A stretch of 64,000 nucleotides of DNA from Gammaproteobacteria bacterium (GTDB lineage: Bacteria; Pseudomonadota; Gammaproteobacteria; SZUA-229), in assembly GCA_024636785.1 (NCBI GenBank), contig JAGXGK010000042.1, forward strand, positions 18,636 to 82,635. Direction: 5' to 3'. Positions 38,277-48,312 of this stretch are shown one piece after another. The translations under genes were made by a program, and so were the position numbers. A model generated the notes under the pieces. It did not search any database and was not told the DNA's origin. It saw only the letters and a list, made by a program, of their open reading frames with translations. The stretch's first letter is position 1. The number at the start of each line of letters is the position of its first letter.

Positions 38277-38667
38277 GGTCGCAGAGAAGTGCAAAGAATT
38301 TGGTCCACAAATAAATGCAGATAAAAAACTAATGCTTTGCCTGCGAAGTCACGAAAAGTGCCATTGAAAATTAATTGACAGCAGCACGCTAAAATACAGA
38401 AATCTGTTAATCAATATAATTCCTCTTTCTATCAGGGTGATAGTTGTTTAAACTGTGCTAGCTTAGCACTTGATCTGAGCTAGTAAAAATAGAGAGTGAT
38501 TATGATACTTGACCCCTTTTCTCTTTTTCCTTTTTAACTGAAAACCTGTAGCGATTCAGTACACAAGTTGCAATCGAAAGCGTTGCCAAAGATGTTATAG
38601 GCATGAACGAACAGAGAAGCATTGACTACCGGCAGTGCTTTTCGAATTCATATCTGGAGGAAGTGTT

Positions 38668-40287
38668 GTGCGTATAACCGAGACGACAAAATATACCGCT
38701 TATGGCACATTATTTGGTCTGTGTTTTCCGGTTGGCGCCGTGGCTTTTCTTTATCTCATCGGTGAGATCGGTGCTCACGATAGTCCTCACTCTCTTGTCG
38801 CGCAGGCGCATCAGAATTCACTGCTTTATATCATCGACACGGCACCTTTCTTTTTAGGCCTGTTCTTACGTTTCGCGGGTATTCGCCAGGATAAACTGCT
38901 GCAATTTTCGGCATCTCTGGAACAACAGGTCGCCGCCAAAACCGAATCTTTAAGCCACGCACTTATTGAAGCAAAAAAGGCTAACGAGACCATCGCCCAC
39001 ATGGCCGAGCACGATATGCTCACCGGCCTGCTCAACCGGCGTCGCTTCCAGAAAGAACTGGAGAAATGGTCGCATTACACTTTGCGCTATCAACGCAGCG
39101 CGGCACTCGTATTTATCGATCTCGATGAATTTAAATATGTGAACGATACCTATGGTCATAGTGCAGGCGACAAATATCTGATTGGAGTTGCGGAGCTATT
39201 GACCAGCGCATTGCGTACGACTGACACAGTGGCCCGCTGGGGCGGAGACGAATTCGCCATATTACTCCCTGAAACATCCAAAGAGGCGGCCATCACGGTG
39301 GCTAACAAATTATTGCAGCTATTCAACAAGACCGAGCTCGATATCGAAGGCCATATCCTGTGGCCGAGTGCCAGCATCGGCATGGCCCTGTTCCCGGATC
39401 ATGGCACTGATCTCGAAGGTATCGTGGTGTATGCCGATGCGGCCATGTATGAAGCCAAAGCCGCAGGTCGAAACTGCTGGCGTCTGTATTCGTCATCCTC
39501 ACAGGAAGTCGAGCGCATACAGGGGCATATACAATGGGAAGGTCGGCTACGACGTGCCCTCGAAAACGATCAGTTCCTGCTGCTTTATCAACCATTGCTG
39601 CGTTTGTCGGATAACACCACACCCGGCTATGAAGCCCTGTTGAGAATGGAAGATCGCGATGGGCAGTACATCAGCCCCGGGTTATTCCTGGGATCTGCCG
39701 AGCGTTTTGGACTTTCGGTACCCATTGATTTTATGGTTATCCGCAAAGCATCGCGCAAAATTTCCACCCTGGTTGAGCACAATCTCTGGATCTCGCTTAA
39801 TCTCTCACGCAGTTCGCTGGAAGATGTAAAGCTGTTCGAGCATATCGAGACTGCAGTGAAGGATAATGCACTCAGGCCCGGACAACTGCATGTAGAAATT
39901 ACCGAAGCAACAGCGATGGAATATCTTGACCAGATGAGCGGACTGATCGTGAAATTGAAGACCATTGGTTGCAGTGTAGTGCTCGATGATTTCGGCCCCG
40001 GGCCGGGCTATCGTTATCTGCAGCAGCTGCCCGTAGACATGGTCAAAATCGACGGTGAACTGATTCTCGGCCTCGCGACACAGCCAAACAACCAGGCACG
40101 AGTCAGAAATATCACCAAAGCAGCGCATGAGAATGGAATACTGGTCACGGCGAAATGTGTCGAGGACGCGTCCCTTATCGATACGCTGCGAACCTTGAAC
40201 GTGGATTTTGCACAGGGCTTCGCCATCGGCATGCCGGTAGAAGCGATTGAGCAGATACAGGCGTTTGTTTCAGCGAATGAAAACTGA
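38668..40287 (+). CDS. Membrane GGDEF-EAL protein; EAL domain probably degenerate
   Basis: RTTD I-site, GGDEF, YEALLRM; strong SD GGAGGAAG before GTG 38668 (ORF track start 38635). Confidence 0.9.
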   Translation: MRITETTKYTAYGTLFGLCFPVGAVAFLYLIGEIGAHDSPHSLVAQAHQNSLLYIIDTAPFFLGLFLRFAGIRQDKLLQFSASLEQQVAAKTESLSHALIEAKKANETIAHMAEHDMLTGLLNRRRFQKELEKWSHYTLRYQRSAALVFIDLDEFKYVNDTYGHSAGDKYLIGVAELLTSALRTTDTVARWGGDEFAILLPETSKEAAITVANKLLQLFNKTELDIEGHILWPSASIGMALFPDHGTDLEGIVVYADAAMYEAKAAGRNCWRLYSSSSQEVERIQGHIQWEGRLRRALENDQFLLLYQPLLRLSDNTTPGYEALLRMEDRDGQYISPGLFLGSAERFGLSVPIDFMVIRKASRKISTLVEHNLWISLNLSRSSLEDVKLFEHIETAVKDNALRPGQLHVEITEATAMEYLDQMSGLIVKLKTIGCSVVLDDFGPGPGYRYLQQLPVDMVKIDGELILGLATQPNNQARVRNITKAAHENGILVTAKCVEDASLIDTLRTLNVDFAQGFAIGMPVEAIEQIQAFVSANEN

Positions 40288-40343
40288 ACTTAAATTTGTA
40301 TAAATAACCTTTAATATAAACGTAACATAAGCAGAACTCTTTG

Positions 40344-41411
40344 ATGAGAAAACGAAATTTACTCGCCACCGGGATGCTCTTTTTGGCCCTGTCTGGTACT
40401 AGCCAGGCTGTTGAAGTGATCGGCAAGAAACTGGAAGTGTATGGCAAGGCACATGTCTCGCTCGATTACAGTGATCCGGATGCGGCGGGTGAGGACAGTC
40501 AGTTCAGCGTGTCGAACAATTCAACCCGCATCGGTTTCAAAGGGGAGCACGCCATCAGGCCGGAGATGACTCTGTTATGGCAATATGAACAGGGTGTCGA
40601 TATCGTAGAAAGCGGTGGTACATTCGCTTCGCGCAACAGCTTTCTGGGGCTGAAAGGTCGCTTTGGCCGGATCCTGGCCGGCCACTATGATACACCGTCC
40701 AAATCGCTTGGCTCGAACTGGGGGATGTTCAGCGATACGATTGGCGACCGTCGCGCGATTCTTGGTGCCTACAGCAATGGTTATGGCAATGACCTGAATG
40801 ATCGGGCGAAGAATGCAGTTTTATACAGCAACCAGTTCGATGCGTTGGAATTCCATGCTATGTACTCGGCCGATCCCTATTCTGACGGTGTTAGCGGCAG
40901 TCAGGATAACAACGATAACGATCTGATCAGCGTGTCGCTCACCTACAGCGCGAATCAGCTGACGGTCGGTGCTGCACTGGAGCAATGGTCTCTGGATCCA
41001 GAAAATGAGGCTGAGGAAGTCGACAATCTGCGTCTGACCGCCACCTATAAACTAGATCAACTTCAGCTCGGTGCCATCTACGAGTCCACCGACAGTGATG
41101 ATGTCATCTACGACCGGAACGCTTACGGGGTGAACGCAAAATACCGGTTTGGCGAGGCCATGGATATGCGCGTGCAGTATCTCATCGCGGACGATCATAG
41201 CGGTCAAGCCGAATCCGGGGCGCAGCAGCTGGCGCTGGGAGTATTCAACCAGCTGGACAAGGCAACCCAGGTTTATGCGGCCTATACCATGACCGATAAT
41301 GACGCCAATGCAAACTATCAGGGGATCGATGGCGGTCACGGTGACGAGCTGGAAACCATGGCTGGTGGTAGTCCCTCCTCCATCTCTGTCGGTGCGGTCT
41401 ACAAGTTCTGA
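40344..41411 (+). CDS. Gram-negative porin
   Basis: Signal peptide SQAVEVIGKKLEVYGKAHVSLDY, beta-rich sequence, C-terminal Phe. Confidence 0.88.
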   Translation: MRKRNLLATGMLFLALSGTSQAVEVIGKKLEVYGKAHVSLDYSDPDAAGEDSQFSVSNNSTRIGFKGEHAIRPEMTLLWQYEQGVDIVESGGTFASRNSFLGLKGRFGRILAGHYDTPSKSLGSNWGMFSDTIGDRRAILGAYSNGYGNDLNDRAKNAVLYSNQFDALEFHAMYSADPYSDGVSGSQDNNDNDLISVSLTYSANQLTVGAALEQWSLDPENEAEEVDNLRLTATYKLDQLQLGAIYESTDSDDVIYDRNAYGVNAKYRFGEAMDMRVQYLIADDHSGQAESGAQQLALGVFNQLDKATQVYAAYTMTDNDANANYQGIDGGHGDELETMAGGSPSSISVGAVYKF

Positions 41412-41438
41412 GGTTGATTTCTTTTAACTGTGCATCAT

Positions 41439-41478
41439 AAAAAGCGGATCTGTCATGAGGTGACAGATCTGCTTTTTA
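41439..41478 (+). terminator. Rho-independent terminator of porin gene
   Basis: AAAGCGGATCTGTCA/TGACAGATCTGCTTTTT. Confidence 0.8.
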
Positions 41479-41616
41479 TTCGGAAATAAAGTTTGAATCA
41501 ATGCATTAGCGCTAAGCAAGTGCCATTCGGTTCTGATCTATTTTTTCCTTTCCTGCATGAGGCGCTCAATCGTGACGATCTTAGTTTAAAGCATCCCACG
41601 AGCTGATTCTAAACCA

Positions 41617-42384
41617 CTAAAAATCAACCGGCAGATAAAAGAACACGAACCTGCCATCTTCAATATCTACTTTTAAAGTAGCGCCGTGGTAGATGCCGTA
41701 ATCGACGTAGCAGGGTTGCTGGCTGTTGGCGGGGCATTCGCTGGCGTGTTGGGGGGATTCTAAATCGCGGTCTTTGTCGTACCACGAGAGCAGCATGTGG
41801 GTTTCAAGTTTGTGGTCGGCGACTTCGTTGGCGATGTTCATGGCGACCTGATAATCAGTCGGTGAAGGTTCGGGGTGCAGGGAAACGGTTTCGATGTTGA
41901 AAAAATCGGGGCCGTCCATGTTGTAAAAGGAGCCGGTGTCGGTTGCTTTGGGAATAGTGTCAGTGGCTTCGAAATGCACGCTGGATTTTCTGTCGATGTG
42001 GGCGGGGATGTTGGTGGAGACCGGGCAATGGCCCATGCGGTCGATGATGTAGGTAATGTCATCGTCACTGGGTTGGCCGGATTTTAGTTTGGCGTTGAAA
42101 TCGACCGTTACGCTTTTTATTGCCCAGAATTCATCAGCCGTTAATTCAAGTTCGCCGGTAGCTGATTCGAGTACGAGGTTGCGCTCGGCACTGTTGGTAC
42201 GCATGTACAGGTGCTGGCAGGAGAACAGGCCGTATACCAATAGCAGAAAGCCCGGTGATTTTACGTTGAGGTGCAGCGTTTTCCATTCGCCATCCAGCAG
42301 TATCTCGACGGCCAGATCGGTGACGTTGTTGTCTTTGCTTTCGTAGTTGCAGCTAAGGCGTAGATGGAAGTGGCGGTCGGTCAT
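41617..42384 (-). CDS. Conserved hypothetical protein, cotranscribed with EF-P-like gene
   Basis: 255-aa ORF immediately downstream of 42389-42949. Confidence 0.6.
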   Translation of the reverse strand: MTDRHFHLRLSCNYESKDNNVTDLAVEILLDGEWKTLHLNVKSPGFLLLVYGLFSCQHLYMRTNSAERNLVLESATGELELTADEFWAIKSVTVDFNAKLKSGQPSDDDITYIIDRMGHCPVSTNIPAHIDRKSSVHFEATDTIPKATDTGSFYNMDGPDFFNIETVSLHPEPSPTDYQVAMNIANEVADHKLETHMLLSWYDKDRDLESPQHASECPANSQQPCYVDYGIYHGATLKVDIEDGRFVFFYLPVDF

Positions 42385-42388
42385 GGTT

Positions 42389-42949
42389 TCAGGCCCTGGA
42401 CATAAATTCGCGGGTTTCGGTGTTAACTTTGATGCTTTCGCCCACCGCCAGATATTCGGGCACCTGCACTACCAGGCCGGTGGTGAGGGTGGCGGGTTTG
42501 GTGCGCGCGGATGAGGAGGCGGCTTTCATGCTGGGTGAGCATTCGGTAATTTCGAGTATGACGGTGGAGGGCAGTTCGATGCCGAGTATCTGGCCATCGG
42601 AGATCAGCGCTTTGAGCCCTTCCAGCCCTTCCGACAAAAACGGCAGCTCCTCTTCCAGACTGTAGTCGCTGAGTACGTATTGTTCGTAGCTTTCGGTGTC
42701 CATGAAGGTACAGCCTTCGGCATCGCGGAACAGCAGCTGGATGGCGCGACGATTCATCTCGATGTCTTCAATCGTCTCATCACCCTTGAAGCTGCGCTCG
42801 AATTTCTGCTGGGTGCCTATTTCGTGGCCGCTCACTTTATAGAGAGTGCTGCCGCTGCGTGAGGAGGGAGACTGTACAAAAACTTTCTTGACGACGATGT
42901 TTTTGCCGTCGATTTTGAACACGGTACTTCGTTTTATTTCATTAGCTTT
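42389..42949 (-). CDS. efpL: Elongation factor P-like protein (YeiP/EfpL)
   Basis: MKANEIKRSTV...QSPSSRSGSTLYKV...ARTKPATLTTGLVVQVPEYL; start revised from 42964. Confidence 0.87.
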   Translation of the reverse strand, partial: KANEIKRSTVFKIDGKNIVVKKVFVQSPSSRSGSTLYKVSGHEIGTQQKFERSFKGDETIEDIEMNRRAIQLLFRDAEGCTFMDTESYEQYVLSDYSLEEELPFLSEGLEGLKALISDGQILGIELPSTVILEITECSPSMKAASSSARTKPATLTTGLVVQVPEYLAVGESIKVNTETREFMSRA

Positions 42950-43106
42950 CATAATTAATATCAATAACAGGAATTTAAGGTGGACAATTATCGCATTTTT
43001 AGGCGGTGGCTGCGCTATGTGCAGCGTGTTTTATGACATTGATGATTTGCGCTGGAGCAGTTTCCTGAGCGTCCTGAGTGAGTGGGATGACATTTAATAC
43101 AAAAGC

Positions 43107-43261
43107 TTTCACCGCAGAGGCGCAGAGAGCGCAGAGGAAAACATTTCTTAATTTAAAATCAGATGCCCTCTCGGCAATACGCGAAAATGTTAAATAATCT
43201 ATTACAGTCGGCACTTACAACACAAAATTTTAAAGATTTTCTCTGCGCCTCTGCGGTGAAA
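43107..43261. repeat. Intergenic repeat with 22-bp perfect inverted arms
   Basis: TTTCACCGCAGAGGCGCAGAGA at 43107-43128 and its reverse complement at 43240-43261. Confidence 0.8.
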
Positions 43262-43280
43262 AAATATTTAATCTTTTTCT

Positions 43281-43832
43281 CTAAAACTCTTCCACGGTGT
43301 AGCGTTTAATCCGGATGCTGTCACTCCAGTAATCGGCGGGCAGGCCGGATTTTATTTTCAGGTGATTCAGGAACTCGCGCCGATCCTGTAATGATTCCCA
43401 GACGGAGGGCAGGAAGGTACCGCGGCGACTGCCCTCTTCCATGATCAGGCCGTCGACGCCGGGGCGTAGCTGTGTGATCAGGTCCTCTTCAGAAGCAAAG
43501 GTCATCTCTTCGGGTGTGCCGAGGATGGAGATATGAATCTGCAACTGATTCAGTTCATCTTGTTGTAGTGGTGGAAAACGCGAGTCGGAAAACGCGGCGG
43601 CGAAGGCGTTGTGGGCAACATCTTCGGCCAGAGGGCGTACCGGTTCAAGCATGCCGATGCAGCCGCGCAGTTGGCCATGTTTATTCAGTGTGACAAAGGT
43701 GGCGCGCCGGGTTTGCAGCTCTGCGTCCAGCGCGCTGAGATCAACCGCCATGGCGGTGCCATGAGCAAGGCCGTGCTGGATGGAATCATAGGCGATGCTG
43801 TGAAGCTTTTGCTGTTGTTGCTTATTAAGCAT
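43281..43832 (-). CDS. amrA: AmmeMemoRadiSam system protein A (AMMECR1 domain)
   Basis: TFVTLNKHGQLRGCIGMLEPVRPL. Confidence 0.92.
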   Translation of the reverse strand: MLNKQQQQKLHSIAYDSIQHGLAHGTAMAVDLSALDAELQTRRATFVTLNKHGQLRGCIGMLEPVRPLAEDVAHNAFAAAFSDSRFPPLQQDELNQLQIHISILGTPEEMTFASEEDLITQLRPGVDGLIMEEGSRRGTFLPSVWESLQDRREFLNHLKIKSGLPADYWSDSIRIKRYTVEEF

Positions 43833-43835
43833 GAG

Positions 43836-44633
43836 CTACGCTTCCGGCTGTACGAATGCCCAGGCGCCGTAGCCGACTACCTGCCCTCGTCCGCCGGCGG
43901 TATCGCCGGAGTTGCGCAAATCGAGCGTGGCGACTTTAAGGTGGTGTTTACGCGCCGATAACACCAGACCAAGTATGGGGTTGCGGCCACAGGCCTGGCC
44001 GAATTCAATGTGTTTGTCATCGAGATTTTCAATGGCCCGGCAGGTTGCCGTGTCCAGTGACTGCGCCGTACAGTAGTCGTGGTAATGGCTGAGGTCGGAT
44101 GAGATGACGATCAGGGTTTCATCACCACCCCAGACCGCTTCCAGCACTTCATGGACTTCCTCGCCACTGGCATCTCCCACCACCAATGGCAGCAGAGTAA
44201 ATTCATCCAGCGTCTTTTGCAGGAACGGCAGCTGCACCTCCAGGCTGTGTTCCTGCGCGTGGGTCAGGTCATATTCCTGCACCTGCGGCAATTGCAAAAT
44301 TTTGTCACTGAGCTCACGATCGATGGGGATGGCGCCCAGCGGCGTCTCGAAATAATCAGCGCTACTGGTGGCGAGGCCTGTCAGGGGAACGCGATGACAG
44401 GGGCCCAGCAGAACTACGCGACGGATTTTATTTTTGGCCGGAATCAGTTGTGCGTAGGCATTGGCGGCAACCGGGCCGGAGTAAACATAACCGGCGTGCG
44501 GCACGATAATCGCCTTGGGCGTGGCGGCGGTGGCTGTGGCGGCAGCGAGCATGGACTGAATCTCTGCGCTAAGTCGCACCGGGTCTCCCGGGTAAAACAT
44601 GTCTGCGACTGCGGGATGTCGAATGCTGGACAT
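43836..44633 (-). CDS. amrB: AmmeMemoRadiSam system protein B (Memo-like)
   Basis: IVPHAGYVYSGPVAANAY, VLLGPCHR, ISSDLSHYHDY. Confidence 0.93.
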   Translation of the reverse strand: MSSIRHPAVADMFYPGDPVRLSAEIQSMLAAATATAATPKAIIVPHAGYVYSGPVAANAYAQLIPAKNKIRRVVLLGPCHRVPLTGLATSSADYFETPLGAIPIDRELSDKILQLPQVQEYDLTHAQEHSLEVQLPFLQKTLDEFTLLPLVVGDASGEEVHEVLEAVWGGDETLIVISSDLSHYHDYCTAQSLDTATCRAIENLDDKHIEFGQACGRNPILGLVLSARKHHLKVATLDLRNSGDTAGGRGQVVGYGAWAFVQPEA

Positions 44634-44812
44634 AACAAACCTCCTTTGGAGAAATTGTTGGTAATGCAGCGACTGACTGTGCTGCGCATTGGCAAATGGA
44701 TCACGTCGTTACTTATTATTATGCGACCTATGGTCTTTAAATGTACAGTCTCAAGCCCCATGATAAAGTGATAGGGGATTTGAAATGTCGATTCAACGAT
44801 GGCGGCTCAGAA

Positions 44813-45931
44813 ATGGCGGCAGCAAAAGAAAAGATATTGATGACGGATGATGGGGTGGTGCCGACCAAATACTGGCACGATCTGGATGATGGTCGGGTGC
44901 AGTGTGATTTATGTCCGCGCCTGTGTAAGTTGCACGAAGGACAGCGCGGTTTGTGTTTTGTCCGCGCCCGCGTCGATAACCAGATCGTGCTCACCAGCTA
45001 CGGACGATCCAGTGGTTACTGCATCGACCCCATCGAAAAAAAGCCGCTCAACCACTTTTTACCGGGAACACCGGTGCTGTCGTTTGGCACCGCCGGCTGC
45101 AACCTGGCCTGCAAGTATTGCCAGAACTGGGACATCAGCAAATCGCGCGAACTGGATACGCTGATGGACCGCGCCACGCCCGAGGCGATTGCGCAGGTGG
45201 CGGAAGAGCTGGGCTGCCGCAGTGTGGCCTACACCTATAATGATCCGGTAATTTTCCACGAGTACGCCATTGATGTCGCCAAAGCCTGTCAGCAGCGCGG
45301 CATTAAATCGGTGGCGGTGACCGCCGGTTATGTCTGCGATGAGCCGCGCGCCGAATTTTACCAGCATATGGATGCGGCGAATGTTGATCTGAAAGGCTTC
45401 AACGAGGAGTTCTACTGGAAAGTCACGGGCGGCCATTTGCAGCAGGTGCTGGACACCATCGAATACATTCATAATGAAACCGATGTCTGGATGGAGCTGA
45501 CCACCCTGGTCATACCCGGTTATAACGACAGCGAAAAAGAGCTCAACGAAATGACCCGGTGGGTGGTGGAAAAACTGGGGCCGGATGTGCCCATGCATTT
45601 CACCGCATTTCATCCTGATTATAAAATGATGGATGTGTCGTCCACGCCCATGGCAACGCTTAAGCGAGCGCGTGAAATCGCCATGAAAAACGGCGTGCGT
45701 TATGCCTATACCGGCAATGTGCATGATAATGAGGGCGAGAGCACCTATTGCCATTCCTGCGGCATGCGTTTAATAGAGCGCGACTGGTATGTGCTGGGCG
45801 AATGGAATCTGGATGCCAACGGCTGTTGCACGAAATGCGGCACCTGGTGCGCCGGGGTTTTCGAATCGGGCCACGGCCACTGGGGCTCAAAACGCCAGCC
45901 GGTGCGGCTTTCAGATTACGTTACCGTTTAG
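44813..45931 (+). CDS. amrS: AmmeMemoRadiSam system radical SAM enzyme
   Basis: Radical SAM motif GCNLACKYCQNW; CDLCPRLC near N-terminus; start revised from 44741. Confidence 0.92.
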   Translation: MAAAKEKILMTDDGVVPTKYWHDLDDGRVQCDLCPRLCKLHEGQRGLCFVRARVDNQIVLTSYGRSSGYCIDPIEKKPLNHFLPGTPVLSFGTAGCNLACKYCQNWDISKSRELDTLMDRATPEAIAQVAEELGCRSVAYTYNDPVIFHEYAIDVAKACQQRGIKSVAVTAGYVCDEPRAEFYQHMDAANVDLKGFNEEFYWKVTGGHLQQVLDTIEYIHNETDVWMELTTLVIPGYNDSEKELNEMTRWVVEKLGPDVPMHFTAFHPDYKMMDVSSTPMATLKRAREIAMKNGVRYAYTGNVHDNEGESTYCHSCGMRLIERDWYVLGEWNLDANGCCTKCGTWCAGVFESGHGHWGSKRQPVRLSDYVTV

Positions 45932-46129
45932 CCTGTCTCTTCAGGAGGCATGGTGCGATAAACTTTGTGTAAATTTGCTATGATTGAAGGCACGGTGTTC
46001 TGGAATTACGGTGAGGAAACGTTGTCCGGAATGTAATTATTTCAAGCAGGCCTCTTTGAACAGGCATAACGGCGGTTCATTATGGGTAGATGCATGGAAA
46101 TTTACTAAATACGTAAGGCTCTCGATCAT

Positions 46130-47974
46130 ATGTATGAATCATTTTACGGCTTGAAAGAAAAGCCGTTTTCGATGCTCCCCGACCCCGGGTTTCTGTATCT
46201 CAGCAAGAAGCACCAGAAGGCGCTGACCCTGTTTGAGTATGGCTTGATGAACCATGCTGGCTTTTGCGTGATCAGTGGTGAAATAGGATCAGGCAAAACC
46301 ACTCTGCTACGCAAATTGCTCGAAAACATGAACCATAAGATCAGGGTGGGCATGATCACCAACACCCATCAGGACTTTGGCAATCTGCTGGACTGGGTAC
46401 TATCGGCCTTTGATATCCACGAAAAAGGTTTGAATGAAGTCGAAAAGCACCAGCGCTTTGTCGATTTTCTCATTGAACAATATGCCGCCAAAAGACACAC
46501 GATGCTCATCGTTGATGAAGCCCAGAACATGTCCGCCAGCAAACTGGAAGAGCTGCGCATGCTGTCAAACATCAATGCCGACAAAGATCAGATTTTACAG
46601 ATCATTCTGGCCGGTCAGCCCGAGCTTAAGGATACTCTGGGCCTGCCCGAGCTGAAACAGTTCGTGCAGCGCATCGCCGTGGATTATCATCTGGATGCAC
46701 TGGATCAGGACGACACGCGCGGTTACATTGCGCATCGTCTGTCGGTAGCGGGCGCCAATCACCCCATTTTTACCGAGGCGGCCAGTGATCTGATACACAA
46801 GTACAGCGGCGGTATTCCGCGTCTGATTAATCTGCTCTGTGATACCGCGATGGTGTACGGCTTTGCCGACCAGCTGGCAGAGATTGATGAAGACCTGGTG
46901 GTGGATATGCTTCTGGAGCGGATGCAGGGTAGTCTGGTGCCGCTGGCCTGCACCGAAATGCCTAAAAAAAAAGTCGGCACACGAATAGCGGCTAAAAAAA
47001 CAGCAGACAGCACGGGCATATCTCAAACAATCGCTGCTGGTGTTACCATACAGGAAAGTGAAACGGAACCGGAAAGCTCGTCCGAAAACGAAACTGATGA
47101 AAGCAAGGCCCCGGAAGAATCCGCTGGCATAAACCAGGCAGCAGAAATACCGGCGCCAGATCATGGCATCGAAGAGCATGTTAGTGAACAGGCTATTTCA
47201 GAAGCTGTACAGGTGAGGGTTTCTCCCGAACCTGAAACAGGCGCACCGGCAGCAATCGACGATGCTGCACCGGATAAGTCGCCCCGTTTGCGTTTTTTTA
47301 ATCCAATATTGATGACGTTGCTGGCGCTGGTGATGGCGACGCTGTTTTATGCACTGAGTCTGGAGGATGACAAGTCCGGTTCGGGCGCGGTCGCGATAGA
47401 ACAGAATCAATCCAGCGTACAGCCTGATCTTATCAAAAGAGCATCGCCAGTCGCAGAGCCTTCGCCTGATCAGGCTAATGAGCAGCCACTGCCAGTATCG
47501 ATAAAACGGCAACTGGATGAAACGCTGAAAATTCAGCAGGAGATGGCCAAGCGTCAGCGCCAGGATCGTGCCAGAATGAAAATACTGGAACAGAAGGCAA
47601 CGCAGATGCAAATTGAACGCGATGCCGCACTGGCCAAAATGGAGGCGGAAAAAGCCCGCCGTGCAGCCCAGGCTAAGGCGGCACGCATTGCCGCAGAGCG
47701 TGAGCAGGAGGCGCAAAAAATTGCTCAAATAGCAATTGCTGAAGCGATGGCGGCGGCCAATAAACTAAAATTAATGGAGGAGGTTAAGGCTAACGAAGCG
47801 CGACTTCAGGCAGAGCGGGAAGAGCAGGACGAGCAGGACGAGCAGGACGAGCAGGAAAAACTCAATGCCGCAGAAAATCTTGAAGCTGAGAAAGCCCGCA
47901 AAAAGGCCTCCAAAGCACGGATTGAAATGCTCTGCCAGGGATCTACAGCACGGTTTTTATCGACCTGTCGATGA
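46130..47974 (+). CDS. ExeA/GspA-type AAA ATPase with TM and C-terminal coiled coil
   Basis: MYESFYGLKEKPFSMLPDPGFLYLSKKH, GEIGSGKTTLL, MLIVDEAQNM; TM near 47290-47360. Confidence 0.85.
   Translation: MYESFYGLKEKPFSMLPDPGFLYLSKKHQKALTLFEYGLMNHAGFCVISGEIGSGKTTLLRKLLENMNHKIRVGMITNTHQDFGNLLDWVLSAFDIHEKGLNEVEKHQRFVDFLIEQYAAKRHTMLIVDEAQNMSASKLEELRMLSNINADKDQILQIILAGQPELKDTLGLPELKQFVQRIAVDYHLDALDQDDTRGYIAHRLSVAGANHPIFTEAASDLIHKYSGGIPRLINLLCDTAMVYGFADQLAEIDEDLVVDMLLERMQGSLVPLACTEMPKKKVGTRIAAKKTADSTGISQTIAAGVTIQESETEPESSSENETDESKAPEESAGINQAAEIPAPDHGIEEHVSEQAISEAVQVRVSPEPETGAPAAIDDAAPDKSPRLRFFNPILMTLLALVMATLFYALSLEDDKSGSGAVAIEQNQSSVQPDLIKRASPVAEPSPDQANEQPLPVSIKRQLDETLKIQQEMAKRQRQDRARMKILEQKATQMQIERDAALAKMEAEKARRAAQAKAARIAAEREQEAQKIAQIAIAEAMAAANKLKLMEEVKANEARLQAEREEQDEQDEQDEQEKLNAAENLEAEKARKKASKARIEMLCQGSTARFLSTCR
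47822..47857. repeat. 9-bp tandem repeat GAGCAGGAC, about 3.9 copies
   Basis: Three exact copies plus GAGCAGGAA, encoding EQD repeats. Confidence 0.9.
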
Positions 47975-47989
47975 CCGGTTATTCTCTAA

Positions 47990-48296
47990 ATTTATTTTCT
48001 ATCCCGGCAGCGTTCAAAGGTCTCGCCATTATCAATGGCGGCATTTTGCACGGTAGCTTCGTTGGGGAATAGCGTTTTGAGGTCGGCCATGCCCGGAGTC
48101 TCAGCTTTTTCGTCGTAGCGTCGCCAGATTTTATCCCGGCGCTCATCGTCAAAATAAAAACCGGTGGGCAGCAGGCAGACGGTTTTCTGATTAAAGTCGC
48201 TGATTATTTTGGGCTCTGTGAGTTTTCCGGATGATATGAGTATACCTTCAGATTGTAGAGTGTTCAGTGATAATGCCCGTTGCTGCAGAGTGAGAG
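47990..48296 (-). pseudogene. Possible gene remnant without a start codon
   Basis: Open minus frame ...LQSEGILISSGKLTEPKIISDFNQKTVCLLPTGFYFDDERRDKIWRRYDEKAETPGMADLKTLFPNEATVQNAAIDNGETFERCRDRK. Confidence 0.35.
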
Positions 48297-48312
48297 ATTA
48301 TAGAGAGAACCC

